A DNA stretch of 64,000 nt. Source: Hepsetus odoe. Taxonomy: Eukaryota; Chordata; Actinopteri; Characiformes; Hepsetidae. Position 1 is the first letter of the stretch. Each line of letters begins with the position of its first letter. Location of the stretch: the NCBI GenBank assembly GCA_017165825.1, contig CM029383.1, forward strand, positions 11,393,719 to 11,457,718. The letters run 5' to 3'. Shown piece after piece: positions 47,699 through 60,399 of this stretch. The notes below the pieces were generated by a model. It saw nothing but the letters and a program-made list of their open reading frames with translations. It was not told the origin of the DNA and ran no database searches. The position numbers were made by a program, and so were the translations under genes.

Positions 47699-49049
47699 TA
47701 TTTATTTACTACATACACCCACTGGCCACTTTATTAGACATGTCTGCCTGGAGCTCTAATCTTGTGTTACCCATCTTCTCTTCAAGAGCAACTCAAAGTG
47801 GGTTCCTGTGGGGTATTAGATTTGAATCCTCTCAGTTGATGAAAAAACACATTTTTACTTTAGTTATAATTGACATCTTATTAAAATGAGAATTAAAGTA
47901 TGTACATTAAAAAACTATTTTTAAACATCAACCAATGCAGCAACAGCATACCTGCTGCTGCTGAAAGTCCTGAAACCACCACACTTGACTTCCTTCACCC
48001 GCTAGCTGTGTCTTGAAATACTGTCAATGCAAATCACAAACAAGACTGGGGAAAAGGGTCAGTCCTAATGGAGTCCAGCAGTAATGTATGTAAAATGTAA
48101 TCAGAGTGAATTAAGGGTGCAATTTCTCCATATGCATTATCAATGTATGAAATTTAACTGCTTGGCAGAGGGATACCTGTCTAACCTGGCAAATACAAAC
48201 ATAGATTGTGATGAGTTTAAATGTTTGATTTAGCATTTTTGCATTTTTGCATGGTTATCGGTTAACATTTTAATACTGTTGCTTTTTATTGTTGTAGTTA
48301 TGGATGTTGGATCTCAAACCTGGAAAAATTTAATTTATTTAAATATATATAACTATTAAAAAAAAAAAAAAAAGAAATATATGTATATATATATATCTTT
48401 CTGTCCTCCTTATTCAGATGGCCGGAGCCTCTTTAAACAAATGTAATTTTTCTAGATTTGAGATCCATCATCCATCAAGTCGTTTCTCTTTCACGGTCTG
48501 TCTGTTTCTCTCTCACTTGAACCCATGATGAAAGGTGCCAACGATGATTAGAACACATGGGTGACTAATTCATAAGAGCAAAAGAGAGCAAGAGCAGGTG
48601 TTAGCAGTGATACCATTACCAAATGGATATAACCTCGTCTGAAGTCAGATTCTGTTTCAGATCAGTTGAATACTCACTGTTACACTATTATGGCCAACTT
48701 TGCTGTCTTTTCATGTTTGAGAGCAGTTAACCTTGCTACAACATCTTAACCAGCTGTCTAAGCCTCTTCCTGCTTCAGAAGTGGGCCAAGGATGTGTCAG
48801 CCTTAGTATAAAGAAGTTCTCAGGCGAATGGAAGAGTGTACTCACTTTGATGTCTGATGTTGAATAGTGCAGCAGGATGGTTTAACTGAGTCCCAAAGCT
48901 TTTCATTTTGCTCTTAGAGTTTCTAAAAGTTTATAGTATGTTTTAGTTCCAGTATTGTGCTTGCTAGCCATGGATGAGACAGATTTATGGAGCATTGATA
49001 CATTGAGTTTGATGCCTTGTCACATATACTTGAAATCTATGTTAAGATG
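47699..49049. other. Intergenic region, AT-rich
   Basis: Contains an A17 run and an (AT)n stretch at 48355-48400. Part of 47940-48160 resembles decayed repeat DNA, but I cannot name a family. Confidence 0.5.
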
Positions 49050-49317
49050 GGGCAGCGGTGGCCTAGTGGTTAGGGAGTTGGCCCCGCATCGGAAGGTTGT
49101 GGGTTCGATTCCCTCACAAGTAGGTTGCCCTGAGGTACCCCTGAGCAAGGTACCGTCCCCGTCACTGCACCCCGGGCGCTTTCAATAGCTGCCCACTGCT
49201 GCACGGTGTTTGTGTGCATGGGTTAAAAGCAGAGGTCCAATTTTGTTGTGGTTCATGGTGTGCAGTGCTGTGACCTCGCAATGACAAGGGTTGTCACTTT
49301 CACTTTTTTTTTTCACT
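49050..49317 (+). mobile_element. tRNA-derived SINE, family B, intact copy with target duplication
   Basis: Full-length copy: box A GTGGCCTAGTGGTTAGGG, perfect box B GGTTCGATTCC, body CTGCCCACTGCTGCACGGTG, and tail ACAAGGGTTGTCACTTTCAC with a T run. It is flanked by an 8-bp direct repeat TTAAGATG (49042-49049 and 49318-49325), the best-preserved member here. Confidence 0.93.
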
Positions 49318-52300
49318 TTAAGATGTCCTATATGTAGGCTTGCATGTAGATGCACACATGTAGGACTGGCCCATATCACTTGAAACACCTACCTTAACAA
49401 AACTGGTGGACTCATACAGAAATGTCAATTCTCACACATCTGGAGTTAAACTCTTACTTTCAGCCTTACTGTAATGTGTTCATGTTCATGCTAAAATAAT
49501 AAGAAATCTCCCCCCTTCCCTAGTCACCAAAACCCCACAACAAAGAAAAAAAAAACAGTAACCCCAACCACTCTCCTCTCCTCCTGTTCACATTCCCTAA
49601 ACCAGTCGGTGCAAATCTGGGAGCATTTTCTTAAAACAACTAATGATGTTGTCACATAAAACATATAAAACAGAAACATGGAACAAAGTGATGCATCTGG
49701 GTTGGTAATTTAGCTCTTAATGAACAGTACCTCAGTTCGCCAAGACATTTTTCTGTCAGGATATCAATAATATATTAATAAAACTTGTATTTCACATATG
49801 TTACATGTGTTCATTTAGCAAAAAAAAGCATTAATGAATTTAAAATATGATCTACACTTTTATAGTCCACAGTTTTGTTTTTAAGTTAAAATAAAATATA
49901 AAAATGCTCTCATTTACCAATTTGTTCACTATCCACACCTTCAAAGGTCAGTTTCTGACAACAGGATATTTTTGAGCAGTGGACCTCTCTCAGCTCTTCC
50001 TTTTGCTCTGCTTGATTCACTTATACTAGTGATTATGAAAAGTTAGACTTTGAATGATAATAGTTGGCTTTCAGTTACTTCTCATATAGACTGGATCTGT
50101 AGGTTGGGTGGACCTTAGTTGATAAAGTTCATATGGTTGTGGATGTCGTTGATAAAGTTCAAATGTGGAGCATGAGTGAGTCAAAATATTTCGCTACTGC
50201 CTGCATGGCCTGTAGTTGAGTGCTGATATTTATAGCACAGATCCTTAGGTTGCTGTCAGTCCAGCCTAAATAGTGAGCTTTTTTTGGTTTCAGTGCTTGC
50301 AGACGCCAGACCAACTCAATAGAAAATCACTGCCCTGACCCTGACCACACCAGCATCTAATTTCAGATAAACATGGGTGGGTAGCATGCACTCACACGTG
50401 CGTGCGTACACGTATACGCATGCATGTTTACACACACACACACTAGATGTCAATGATCTTTTGATCTTCTAAAATGCTCTCTCATTAACTTTGATGTGCT
50501 TTCATTGCCTGACAATCAGTTCACTGAAGTCAATGACTGCAGTGCACAGGCAAAACCAAATAATACACCCTGCCTAGAAATTCCCTCACCACAGCAGGCC
50601 AGGCCATATTTCCATGTTGTATTCTATGCCCACATGGTCTACTGCACTTGGAGGACAGACCAAAATATGTTAGGTTCAAAAGGAAGTCAAAGTGTTGCGG
50701 CCATTGACTGGGCTCCTCTTCCTGCCTTGCTGACCTGTGCTGCGTACAGGGTGGAAAACTGACCAGCACACCCTCCCATAACCCCGGCAGTGCAGCAAAT
50801 CATCATGGGAACCATCCCAGAACAACCGCAGTTTCGGAAATGCCTCCACCACCCATAACTTCCCTCATACACATGCAAAAACACACAGTCACTCAGATAT
50901 TAATAACCTCAATTCCCTTTTCCTGCAGTAGGAGAAGAAAGATGTCAGCAAACACTTTTCCGCTACATACACACACACACATACACACGCACAATGCTCA
51001 CTCTTCTCTATTCCTCCATCTTTCCATATTTTTTCTTTTCTCTGTCTGTGGTTTGCTTCCAGTAGTGAAGTAATTAAAATCATCTCTGTTTGCGTTGGAG
51101 CATAAAGGCCCCAGCCCTTATCCACATGTGCTGATCTGAATCTAGTTTTGAAGGATTTATTGGGCCAGGTCTGGATTTATCAGGCTCGCCCACCAGTAAG
51201 GGTCATTACAAAATAAATTACATTTACGGGATGTGAATTAGCCCTACATTTACTTTAAAGTATACTTTCTGCAGTTTAGAATCTGTACTTCTAACCTTTT
51301 TTTCCACAAAGGGATGCTTTATATTTCTGCAAACACAAAGACTTTCCTTAAGATTCACATCATAATAAAATATATACATTTTTACGTATGACCATGAAAG
51401 AGGTCTTTCACTTTAAAGTTTAGAATATGCACTTTTTAAAAACCTGTATTGATCATTTCTACAAATTACCCTTTCAACCATTTAGTCACGTAAATGTATT
51501 AGTAATTAGCAAGTTGTAATTACAAGTTTAAAGGAGTTCTCCGTCATTATTTCATTTTTGCTCTCTCTCATGTCCATCAAACAGCTGTGAAAGATACGTT
51601 GCCGGATGAATGTGGAAACCCAGCCACACCCTTTCATGACCTTCCATTACCCACTCCTGTTAGATCTCCCAATTGTTTAGCTGGCCAAGCCTGAGACAGT
51701 GCGCTGGGTAAATATTGACAATCAAAGTGGATTCTGTGGTTTTGTCTGACCGGTGTAACACTAACAATATAAGAACAACAAAAGATTAATCTCCAAGGAA
51801 GTTTTCTTTGTTTGCATCTTTGCTGCACAAAAGGCCCATAGGACAACAATATTTCTGATATGATTCATGTGTTAAGACGTCTGAATGAGCCACGTCACGG
51901 AAAAGTTGCTTTAGTAAACAAACTGTAATGATGTGTGGATCAGACTGTCTTCAGTCAACTCTATTGATTCACAGATGAGTCTGCAACACATCTTCCTTCT
52001 CAACAAAGGCCCGGTTCTCTGGCATGCTGCTAAAGTGGTTTCCTCAACCTCCCCCACTCTTACATTCACGATGCATAAGAAGGGTGTGTGTGGTGAGATG
52101 CTTATAAGGATTTCACCCCAGCTCTAAAAGAGCCAGTACCTCCCTGATGTAGAATAAGAGTGAGAAGCACAGTCATCAAGAAGCTTTACTAAACCAAGTG
52201 ATGCTCATTCAAAAATGGCAAAATGCATTGATGAAGAAGTGAATTTGTCCAAGGTTTTCCCAGCTCTAACTGAAAATGAAGGCCATGGCAACAATGTCCA

Positions 52301-52411
52301 GTCTCTGATTACATGCTTGGCAGTGAAAGTGTACTTTGCTATAAAACAAAGGAATAAAGCAATCTGAATAACTAAATCATTTAATGTTTTTCAAGTTTTT
52401 AACGTCCATTA
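49318..52411. other. Intergenic region with candidate regulatory islands
   Basis: No gene. It includes a GTTGATAAAGTTCA direct repeat near 50118-50165, CA/CG alternating tracts at 50395-50445, high-complexity stretches at 50480-50870 and 51520-51900, and short CA repeats at 50965-50990. Confidence 0.5.
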
Positions 52412-52598
52412 TCGGCAGCGTTGGCCTAGTGGCCTAGCCTTGAGCAAGCTACTGTCCCCAATACTGCTCCCCGAGCGCTTTCAATAGCTGCCCCCTGCTT
52501 CACGTGTTTGTGTGTATGGGTAAACTGCAGAGGTGTAATTTCGTTGTGTCTTGCAGTGGTGTGTTTCACAATGACAAGAAAAGTCACTTTCACCTTTA
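52412..52598 (+). mobile_element. SINE family B, internally deleted
   Basis: GGCAGCGTTGGCCTAGTGGC jumps directly to CTTGAGCAAGCTACTGTCCC, removing box B. The rest (GCGCTTTCAATAGCTGCCCC and CACAATGACAAGAAAAGTCA) follows normally. Confidence 0.85.
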
Positions 52599-54413
52599 AA
52601 TCTAGTGTCTTGTCAGCCTTTGTTCTCTTTCTAACCAGCTGAGCTCCCTTTGGTGTACAATGCTTGCACACGTCATCTCCCACTAAAATGTGTCAATTAA
52701 AGGTTCCAAAAGTTGGGACTTCCATAGCTTGTGAATCTTTTCGGTCGAATCTGGGCCCCCGTAAAATAACTTAAGGCAAGTATATTTATTTACATTTTCT
52801 TTTGGGTGTACATAGCCAGGCATAGATTTTGATGAAGGCTGCTGGTATTTTTAGAGGGAAAAACGGCATGCAGCCCTCAACCAGATTGTCGCACACTATC
52901 TTAGCTGTAAATTACAACCTGCGCTCAGCCCTGGATTTCTACTCTTTCAGTTGGACTCCTATTCTGATGCATTTTAATTGGTAGCAGACCGTTGTGGCCT
53001 ACCCGCGTGCAAACTCACAAGGGCACATATGGGACTGTGCACTTACGCAGAGCTCACATTCACTTCGCACCTCTCACATAACAAAGACCCAAAGAAATAC
53101 ACTGTTACAGTGGCTTTGGGGTATTGTAATTTTTGAATTGCTGGTGCAAAAGGTACTTTAGTAAATAGAGGAATATTTGACTTTTTCTTGGAACTTTATA
53201 CAAAAATTTTATATTTGTTCATGCATATGACCTTGAATATCACAAGTCCTCAACATAGATGAAGGATAATAGTTATATTATAATAGTTACTCTGATTAAG
53301 AGTAGGTATTTTAAAACAGGAATATAATCTGCCAGACCTTCAAAACACCTTTCTAGAAGGATATTATGGCCTGAAAAAATAATGTTTCTGAGGTGATAAT
53401 GCACATAAGACTGGAGAGGTTACAAAACTCTGTGAAGAGTGGAACTCCACAGTAAGACAGACATTGTACAAATGAAAAAAACACGACTGTTATTCTTCCC
53501 AGGAGTGGTCAACCAACAAGTATCACTCAGAGACCATAGTGTGTAATTGTCCGGGAGGTCACAAAGGTACACTGACTGACAATTTTGTGCATGACAGGAT
53601 TACAAGGACTAAATTATTGCTTTTAAAAGGAGCATTGGTAGCTTGCTTCATTTGCTAAAACATGCCGGCAAGCTACTAGAAAAATGTTTTGTGAATGGAT
53701 ATAGAAAATCATTCCATGATCTGAAACGCATAGCACATAAATCACTTTACATAAATTGGTTCAAGAAGTTACAAAGTTAACTTCCAATATTTGAAGCTGT
53801 TGTTTATAATGGAAGAGCTTAAATAGATTAAATCTGTTGTAAATTACATCTCATGTGATTCTCTTTTAGACTGAGACAAAGACACACACTGTATAGTACA
53901 CCACAGATTAAACACAGCTATACATTCAGTTCCAACACTGGCAAAAACTTGTGGAAAAAAATGGTTTGGCAACATTTCACTGCACTTATAACAATAAAAC
54001 TGGAATGGAACCAATAATTCTAGTAATAATGTCAATGTAGTAAATATGGCTTGATTTTCACATTTCTCTTGCAACACTGGTTGCATTTTTTTAGAACAAG
54101 GAAGCAATTCTGTTGCATAGTTTTAGGACTAGGAAACCCTCCAACTAATGCTATATAGAGATTATAGAGAATATTGTATAGTCTGCAAGATAGTGGCTGG
54201 ACCAAGAAGTGTCTTGGAATGGATAAACTATTATACTTACAGCATGTGGCTGGCTAATAACACTGCTTTTGTGATAAATCACACTGTTGATGTCTTGTTG
54301 CTTATATATTTTTCTTTCTGTAAATACCAGCTCCTAAAACCAATGAAAGTGATGATTAAGACCAGTAGAAATGGTCTAAAATGACCAAATAAGATCTTAC
54401 AACACCATCTTAT
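52599..54413. other. Intergenic region, no gene recognised
   Basis: The stretch 52800-53080 is high complexity. The remainder is AT-rich and unassigned. Confidence 0.5.
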
Positions 54414-54640
54414 GTCATGGTTGGCGGCAGCGCTCTGACTGGGTGCTCCTGGCTGCTCATTAGGACTTCAGGTGCCCTTTATTGGCTCAAGGGTTAAAAG
54501 GTCCCAATGAGTCAGAGCAGAGCATCGGTCATTCCCACTCTCACTCATTTAGTAGGTCTTCAAGTTCAGCGTTTGTGAATACAAGTTTATGTTATGTTTA
54601 ATAAAGTTAAGTTCAAGACTCCTGGCTATGAAAGCAGTGT
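54414..54640 (+). repeat. Retroposon-like repeat (copy 2)
   Basis: Shares AGTCAGAGCAGAGCATCGGT and TTATGTTATGTTTAATAAAG with the repeat nested at 47332-47625. The AATAAAG-like end suggests a 3' retroposon terminus. Confidence 0.6.
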
Positions 54641-55940
54641 AATGGTACCAAGCAACACATAAATTTAAAGCACAAAAGTGTCTAGGAATATAACTTTGAG
54701 TCCAAATGACTAATCTGCTTTTCTTTTTTAAGACTGATCAGCTTTTTAAATTGTTTTTTCTTTTTTTTTTTTTTTGAATGTGAAATCCATCACACTTGAC
54801 ACTTTAAACATAAAAGTGTGACTTTGGTTTAGAATCTGACTTTATTCATAGTGAAACTTTATACTGTTTTAGGCCTGACGTTATTTTGCCAAATGCAAAA
54901 TATGATACACAAGCACGGGAGGATGATAAAGACAAGACTCTGAAAGTTGGACAAAACCGCGGCTATAAACATTGACTGGAAGATTAGTGGCTTGGATAAG
55001 GAGCTACACCAGACTGTTGAAACACAACAGGACGTAAACAGTAATAAAGGCATGGAAATAACAGAGAAACCATGGTCCACTGTAAAATTTTCCGGATGCA
55101 AAAACAAAAAACAACAAAAAGCAACCCAATAACATCAATTAACATCTCAGCAGCTGAAGTTGATCTTGCCTTTTATGCTTATAGCTTTGAGATGGCACAC
55201 ACCATGTTGCTGACAACAGTAAATGTTGCAGTGAATTTCTGAGAGAGAAAATATGAGAAAAGGAAAAGTGGTGAGCTACTGATGTGTGAAATTGTGCCAC
55301 TTGATTGTGTGATGTCTATTTTATGGAGAGAACCAAGAAGCATCCAAATAGGGGAGAAAAAAGAAGTGAAGAGAATGAAATGCAGTGCATTGGCAGAACA
55401 GAAATGGTATGCTTACATGCGATTCGCAGGACAGTTAGTTAGGTTGTCATTTTTCTTGTGACTTATTTCATTGCTTCCTCACTGTAATCTGATTCTTACT
55501 TGCCCTTTGCTAATTTCAACAGAGATTACTTAAATGGAAACTGTTTTTCCATTGGTTTTTACTAAATATTATATATAATAAAGGTTACCTAACTGAATGG
55601 AATTGGACTGGAATGGAAATGAGTGAGAGAAAGAGACCAGAGATGGTTATCTTTATTCTTGAAACATAACAGGAGCAATATCCCAAGTCCAACCAAATCC
55701 TCACACACTTCAAATAGTGCACACTTTCTGGGTGGTAATGGCCTGCAGTCCCCCAAGTGATTAATCTGCTCACACACTGCATCTGGAGCCAGTTCACAAA
55801 CCCGTCCCACAACACTGCATTAAGGGTTTTCATGAATTTATGTTTGGAGGTTCAGTGAGGTCATTTTAAATCAGTTAAGTTTTTGGCTCTGCTGAAAAAC
55901 TATAGCGCTAAAGATATTTTTGCAATGGCTGCTACTGGTT
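54641..55940. other. Intergenic region, AT-rich
   Basis: No recognisable gene or element. A 21-base T-rich tract lies near 54755. Confidence 0.5.
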
Positions 55941-56135
55941 TAAAAACCCTACATGTTTTCATAGTTTGTATGTACATCCCATTGGACAACACACATGCCA
56001 CTCTTTAAACCTTTATACACGCATACAAACACACACACACATATATATATATATAGGAGGACGACATGGGCTGGATGTGTGTCTTCTCCCCCCATCCCCC
56101 CAACCCCAAGTTGCTCCAGGGGGACTGCCAGGGGG

Positions 56136-56165
56136 ACTGTCAAGATTGCACCGATTTGCTCAGAA

Positions 56166-56202
<37 letters not shown>

Positions 56203-56551
56203 NATCACTCTTCTGTGGAGAGTGTACTCACATACTGTTTGGGAGCGTGGTATACGGGTTCCACAGTTGAGAACGGGAAGGCTGTGCAGGGGGTCATAAA
56301 TGCCGCTCAAAAAATTATCGGCTACCCTTTACCCTCCATATCTGCAATATCCACATCTCCTTGCAGCAAGAAAATTAAAGCCATCATTGAAGATTCCTCA
56401 CATCCCGCCCATCATCTGTTTGAACTGATGCCTTCAGGAAGGCGCTATAGATCCATCAAGTCACACACGACTAGATTTAAAAACAGTTTTTTCCCATGGG
56501 CCATTCGAACCCTAAACACTTAGTAACTCAATGAATATATATATATATTTG

Positions 56552-56628
<77 letters not shown>

Positions 56629-56658
56629 TTCTGAGCAAATCAGTGCTATCTTGACAGT
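56136..56658. repeat. Inverted-repeat-flanked unit with (AT)n tracts and an assembly gap base
   Basis: The arms 56136-56170 and 56624-56658 are inverted copies with 33 of 35 matches. Inside are two long (AT)n runs (56169-56202 and about 56534-56624) around a LINE fragment. An undetermined base N at 56203 marks an assembly problem. Confidence 0.85.
56206..56523 (+). pseudogene. Non-LTR retrotransposon ORF2 C-terminal fragment
   Basis: Continuous text includes NGKAVQGVINAAQKIIGYPL, KKIKAIIEDSSHPAHHLFEL and MPSGRRYRSIKSHTTRFKNS, then FFPWAIRTLN and a stop. IIxDSSHPxHxLFxLxPSGRRYRS is the conserved C-terminus of fish LINE reverse transcriptases (probably the L2/CR1/Rex group). Upstream parts are missing. 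Confidence 0.85.
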
Positions 56659-56714
56659 GGCATAATGCTGACTGTGATGCTTACTGACTCATTCACACAC
56701 ACCAAAATCTACTA

Positions 56715-56880
56715 AATGTATGTTTATGGTATTTAGCAGATGCTGTTATCCAAAGCGACTTACAATTCCTAACTACAGCAACAGTCCCCCTGGAGCAACT
56801 TGGGGTTGGGGGGATGGGGGGATGGGGGGAGGTGAGGGGTTCAAACCTGCAACCTCTTGGTCTATTGGTGGTATCCCCCC
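56715..56880 (-). mobile_element. SINE family A, diverged
   Basis: Tail GGTATTTAGCAGATGCTGTT and CCAAAGCGACTTACA, body CCCCCTGGAGCAACTTGGGG, then an expanded GGGGGAT repeat and a degenerate head. The G-rich part is mirrored by a C-rich block at 56082-56130. Confidence 0.75.
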
Positions 56881-57519
56881 CTTACTGTACATGTGTATAC
56901 AAAGGTAGGGCCAAATTACATTTGTTTGTCAAAAAAGTAAAAAAAAAAAACCTTATCCACAAATTATTAGGAAAGATATCCTGTTGTGCAAGTATTAATA
57001 CATAAGTAGTAATCAGGCAAAAGTTAGCACATAGTCGTCTTTTGCAAATATCGGCAGCTTCAAATCCATCTTGGAGACTTTCTATTTCCAGGTCCAAAAA
57101 ACAAAGCTAGGACAAACTTTCTACTTTCTTCCTTGCTTAAGAATTTGGCTCGCATGTTTAAGAGTATGTTCACTGCATGTTGATGATCTGCCCACAGGTT
57201 CTCACTGACGATCAAGTCAAGGAACTGTGATGTCCATTACAAAAGCTTTAGCTTGTGTGCCTCAAGCAGTTTATAGTGTAAGTATATTTTTAATGATCAA
57301 GTCAAAAAAGCCACTCTTTTCAGCTTTAGTTTCTTGTCTGTGTCATATTTGCTTTGAGAATTTAGTCATATTTATTGGAATAAATTTATTCTTCAGTTCA
57401 CAGCACAATGGACACTTTCCAAAATTCCTAGAAGCTATTTCAGTGTAGTTTTGCATGCTTCATATGTTGCCTTTTTGATGAGGTAGACATTATTATTCAT
57501 TTCTCTCATCTTGTTAATT
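56881..57519. other. Intergenic region, no gene recognised
   Basis: AT-rich with no readable domain. Confidence 0.45.
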
Positions 57520-57860
57520 TGTCAAGTCAAGTCAGTTTTATTTATATAGCACTTTTTACAGCTGTTGTTGTCACAAAGCAGCATTACAGAGGGCGAGGTA
57601 AGGAAAAACTCCCTAAAACAGGAGGAAGAAACCTTGGGAGGAACCAAGATTAAAAAATCTGTCCTCCTTTGGTCCATGTCGGAAATAAAGAAAGAATAGA
57701 AAAAGAAAAAGAAAGTGCATTTTATTAGTGAATAGATATAGCCATGAGTTCTGGTAAAGTATGAGTTACTATTATAGAGTCTGTTAGAGTCTGTAAATGT
57801 AAGTTCGATGAGCTTATGCAGATGATCTGATGTAGCTGAAATGTCTGAGTCCCGGACAGT
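57520..57860 (+). repeat. Interspersed repeat (copy 2 of the family at 34905)
   Basis: Shares TCAGTTTTATTTATATAGCA, GTCACAAAGCAGCATTACAG, CAGGAGGAAGAAACCTTGGG and CTGGTAAAGTATGAGTTACT with the family at 34905-35870. Confidence 0.72.
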
Positions 57861-57949
57861 AGCTGGAAGGCTGTTTTTTTAATTAAAAGGCTCTTCCCGC
57901 TGTTGTTGTTTTCAAACAATTTGCTGTCATATGGGGATTTTGCTTTACC

Positions 57950-58180
57950 TTGCTAGCCAAGGTAAATGAGCAGCTCTTCCTGAGAATTTTCTTGAACAAC
58001 TTGATCTTATCATGAACTCCAAAGTTCCCCTCTAACTACCATTTTTTACTTCATTTTGTGTAGTGGAAACTGTGAGCTGGAATGGCTTTGATATTTTTAT
58101 AGCCTTCCTCTGCTTTGTAGGCATCAATTAGCTTTACTTTCAGATCCTCAGCCAGCTGCTCAGAGGAGCCCATGCTGGTT
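57950..58180 (-). pseudogene. Tc1-like transposase N-terminal remnant
   Basis: The minus strand starts ATG and reads MGSSEQLAEDLKVKLIDAYK followed by AEEGYKNIKAIPAHSF, resembling the N-terminal HTH region of Tc1 transposases, before stops. No terminal repeats are visible. Confidence 0.5.
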
Positions 58181-59339
58181 AAGTGTTACCACACAGTTTT
58201 TTGTTTTATCTGTTACAAGTCCCATGGGTTAGTTAAGACCTAGTTAACCTTTGAGAATATGGCATCCAAAGTTGCTGTTGCACATGCAACAGTTACTATT
58301 TTCTTTTTTTTCTTCTTCTTTTTTAGGTTAATAATATATATATATTTTTATGTAGTTTAATGCAGTGTTTGATTACAAAAATCAACAAAATATGTATTTT
58401 GGACAAAGCTGCGTAATCTACTGAATGCATATTTTATAGCACACATTAGTTGATTGTTTTTATGGTGTAACCAAGTGAACATCTTAATGACAACATCTAC
58501 TAATAGAGAAAATATCTAAATTATATATTTATGTATATATGTTGAACCTTATGCATTGTTTGCATTTCTCATCAGTCCTAAACTTTGGACTTGAGCCCCT
58601 AAGAGCCTTACTCTCCTATGAACACTGTTTCTGCCTTTTAGCACTGATACAGTATTTAACATATAGAAGTACAAACAAGCTTTTATTCTCTTAATAATAT
58701 GCTATGCTACATTGCTCTTATTACTGTTTGTATCTTTAATTTGGACTTATTTTCATTTAATTCTTATGTAAGTATAAACACATGCTTTAACCGTGTGAAA
58801 AAGATGGAAAACATTATTAGTTGTATCTGTGCTCCCACTCTTTTTTCCCCCACTGTGCATTCTGATGTACAGGAGAAAAGAGAGAGAGATAGAGCAGGGA
58901 GGAGTGGATAAAAGGATGTGGGACAACCACAATGAGGCAAACCAGAAGATGATACGACCACTATAATGAGAACCACCTGTGGGTCGCTGTGGCCAGGCCA
59001 CTCGGAGCACACGACGATGCAACCTGGAATTGATTACCCACGCTCCACTCCTCTCCACACCCACTCCTTTGGGGTGATATTATTTGTGTACCCAAAATGA
59101 TTTCAAAATTAAGGATTAAAATGATACTTTTGAGCTGTGCCAGGAAGATTATCCTGAAAGATTTTGGCTGGGATGGAAATGCGTTTTTGTCCTTTTTGCC
59201 CCTCCCCTAGGAAAAAAACAAACCTTACACATGAGGCCACACAGCCACAACAACACGTCACACAGAATCTGTTTTATTAAATTTTTTTTCTCTTAAACCT
59301 ATATACACAATTTAAGACCATTTAAGGTGTATATGCACA
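58181..59339. other. Intergenic region, no gene recognised
   Basis: AT-rich except for a higher-complexity part at 58870-59080 whose origin I cannot assign. Confidence 0.45.
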
Positions 59340-59820
59340 TCTTGTGTTTATTCCAATCTACATCATCTTTCAGCTGCTCTTGTTAGAGGTTGCTACAGTG
59401 AATCTACCATCTCTATTTCTTCCTGTAGTCTGCATCTTCCTCCTTCAAGCCAACTGCTCTCTTATAACATCCAAAAACTTCCTCCTTGGCCTTCCTCTTT
59501 TCCTCTTTCCTGGCAGCTCCATTGTCAGCATCCTTCTCCCAACATAATCAACACAATGTTGCTTTTCTAACTTTGTCCAAACTTTGTCCAGCCTGAGCTG
59601 TCCTTCTAATATACTCATTTCTAATCCTGTCTGTCCTTGTCGCCCCCAACGAAAATCTCAGCATCTTTAACCTGCCACCTCCAGCTCTGCTGCTTGTCAT
59701 TTCGTCAGTGCCACCGTCTCCAAGCCGTATAGCATAGCTGGTCTCACTCTTGTCCTGTAATCCTTCCCTTTCACTCTTGCTGGTACCCATCTGTCACAGG
59801 TTACTCCTGCCATTCATCTC
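59340..59820 (-). mobile_element. RTE LINE 3' fragment
   Basis: The minus strand reads LKMLRFSLGATRTDRIRNEY and IRRTAQ, then DKVRKATLC, the same C-terminal region as the LINE at 40.7-43.2 kb (LRFSLGVTRMDRIRNEYIRG). Only the last ~0.5 kb is present, consistent with 5' truncation during insertion. Confidence 0.82.
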
Positions 59821-60399
59821 CACCCAGTCCAAGAATAGTACTCCACCTGGTGTTTTATTCTGTTTTCTTGTCTTCAAAGTTTTAACCTCACACCACTAGA
59901 AGAGCTTCTGCCCAACCCAAGGATCTGCTGGAAGATGCCATCAGTAGCTGGCTGTCAGACTGACGATGGGTTTCTGTGGTACCTATTTTTAAAAAGGGGA
60001 AACCACTTATCAGGCTATCACTATGCTCAGCCTCCTGGAAAAGCTTACTCCTAGGTGCTAAAAAAGGAGCAAAAACTCTGAGTGATTGAACCTCGGGCCC
60101 AGAAGGAACAAGATGGACTCTTCCCTTGTGATGGAGTTTTTCTGCAAATGCAAAAATAATAATTTGTAAAATAATATTTACCTACCTAAATCACTTAGGA
60201 CCTATGAGTCCATTCATCATCAGAGTTTAACACAATGTAAATTGATGGCTGCAGTATTAAAATCAAATAGAAAAATAATGCAGCTACATTATTTCCTTTG
60301 GGCAGCAATTATATGTTAACGTCTATTAAAAACTTCAGGTGAATTGCATATATTTTGTAAACTTCCAATGTTTTATTCTTTAATTGCATAAAAAATAAT
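59821..60399. other. Intergenic region, no gene recognised
   Basis: AT-rich DNA with no clear feature. Confidence 0.4.

Noticed and set aside
50496..50769. Overlapping 88- and 79-codon frames on both strands as a host gene
   Set aside because: No domain, no splice-consistent neighbours; the balanced composition alone explains few stops. Kept only as part of a high-complexity intergenic stretch.
50840..51010. CRISPR-like or satellite array from repeated CA motifs
   Set aside because: Only short irregular CA dinucleotide runs; no spaced repeats, and the DNA is vertebrate.
55966..56290. Long open frame across the (AT)n tract and N base
   Set aside because: The frame runs through microsatellite DNA and an undetermined base; only the LINE part after 56206 has real homology.
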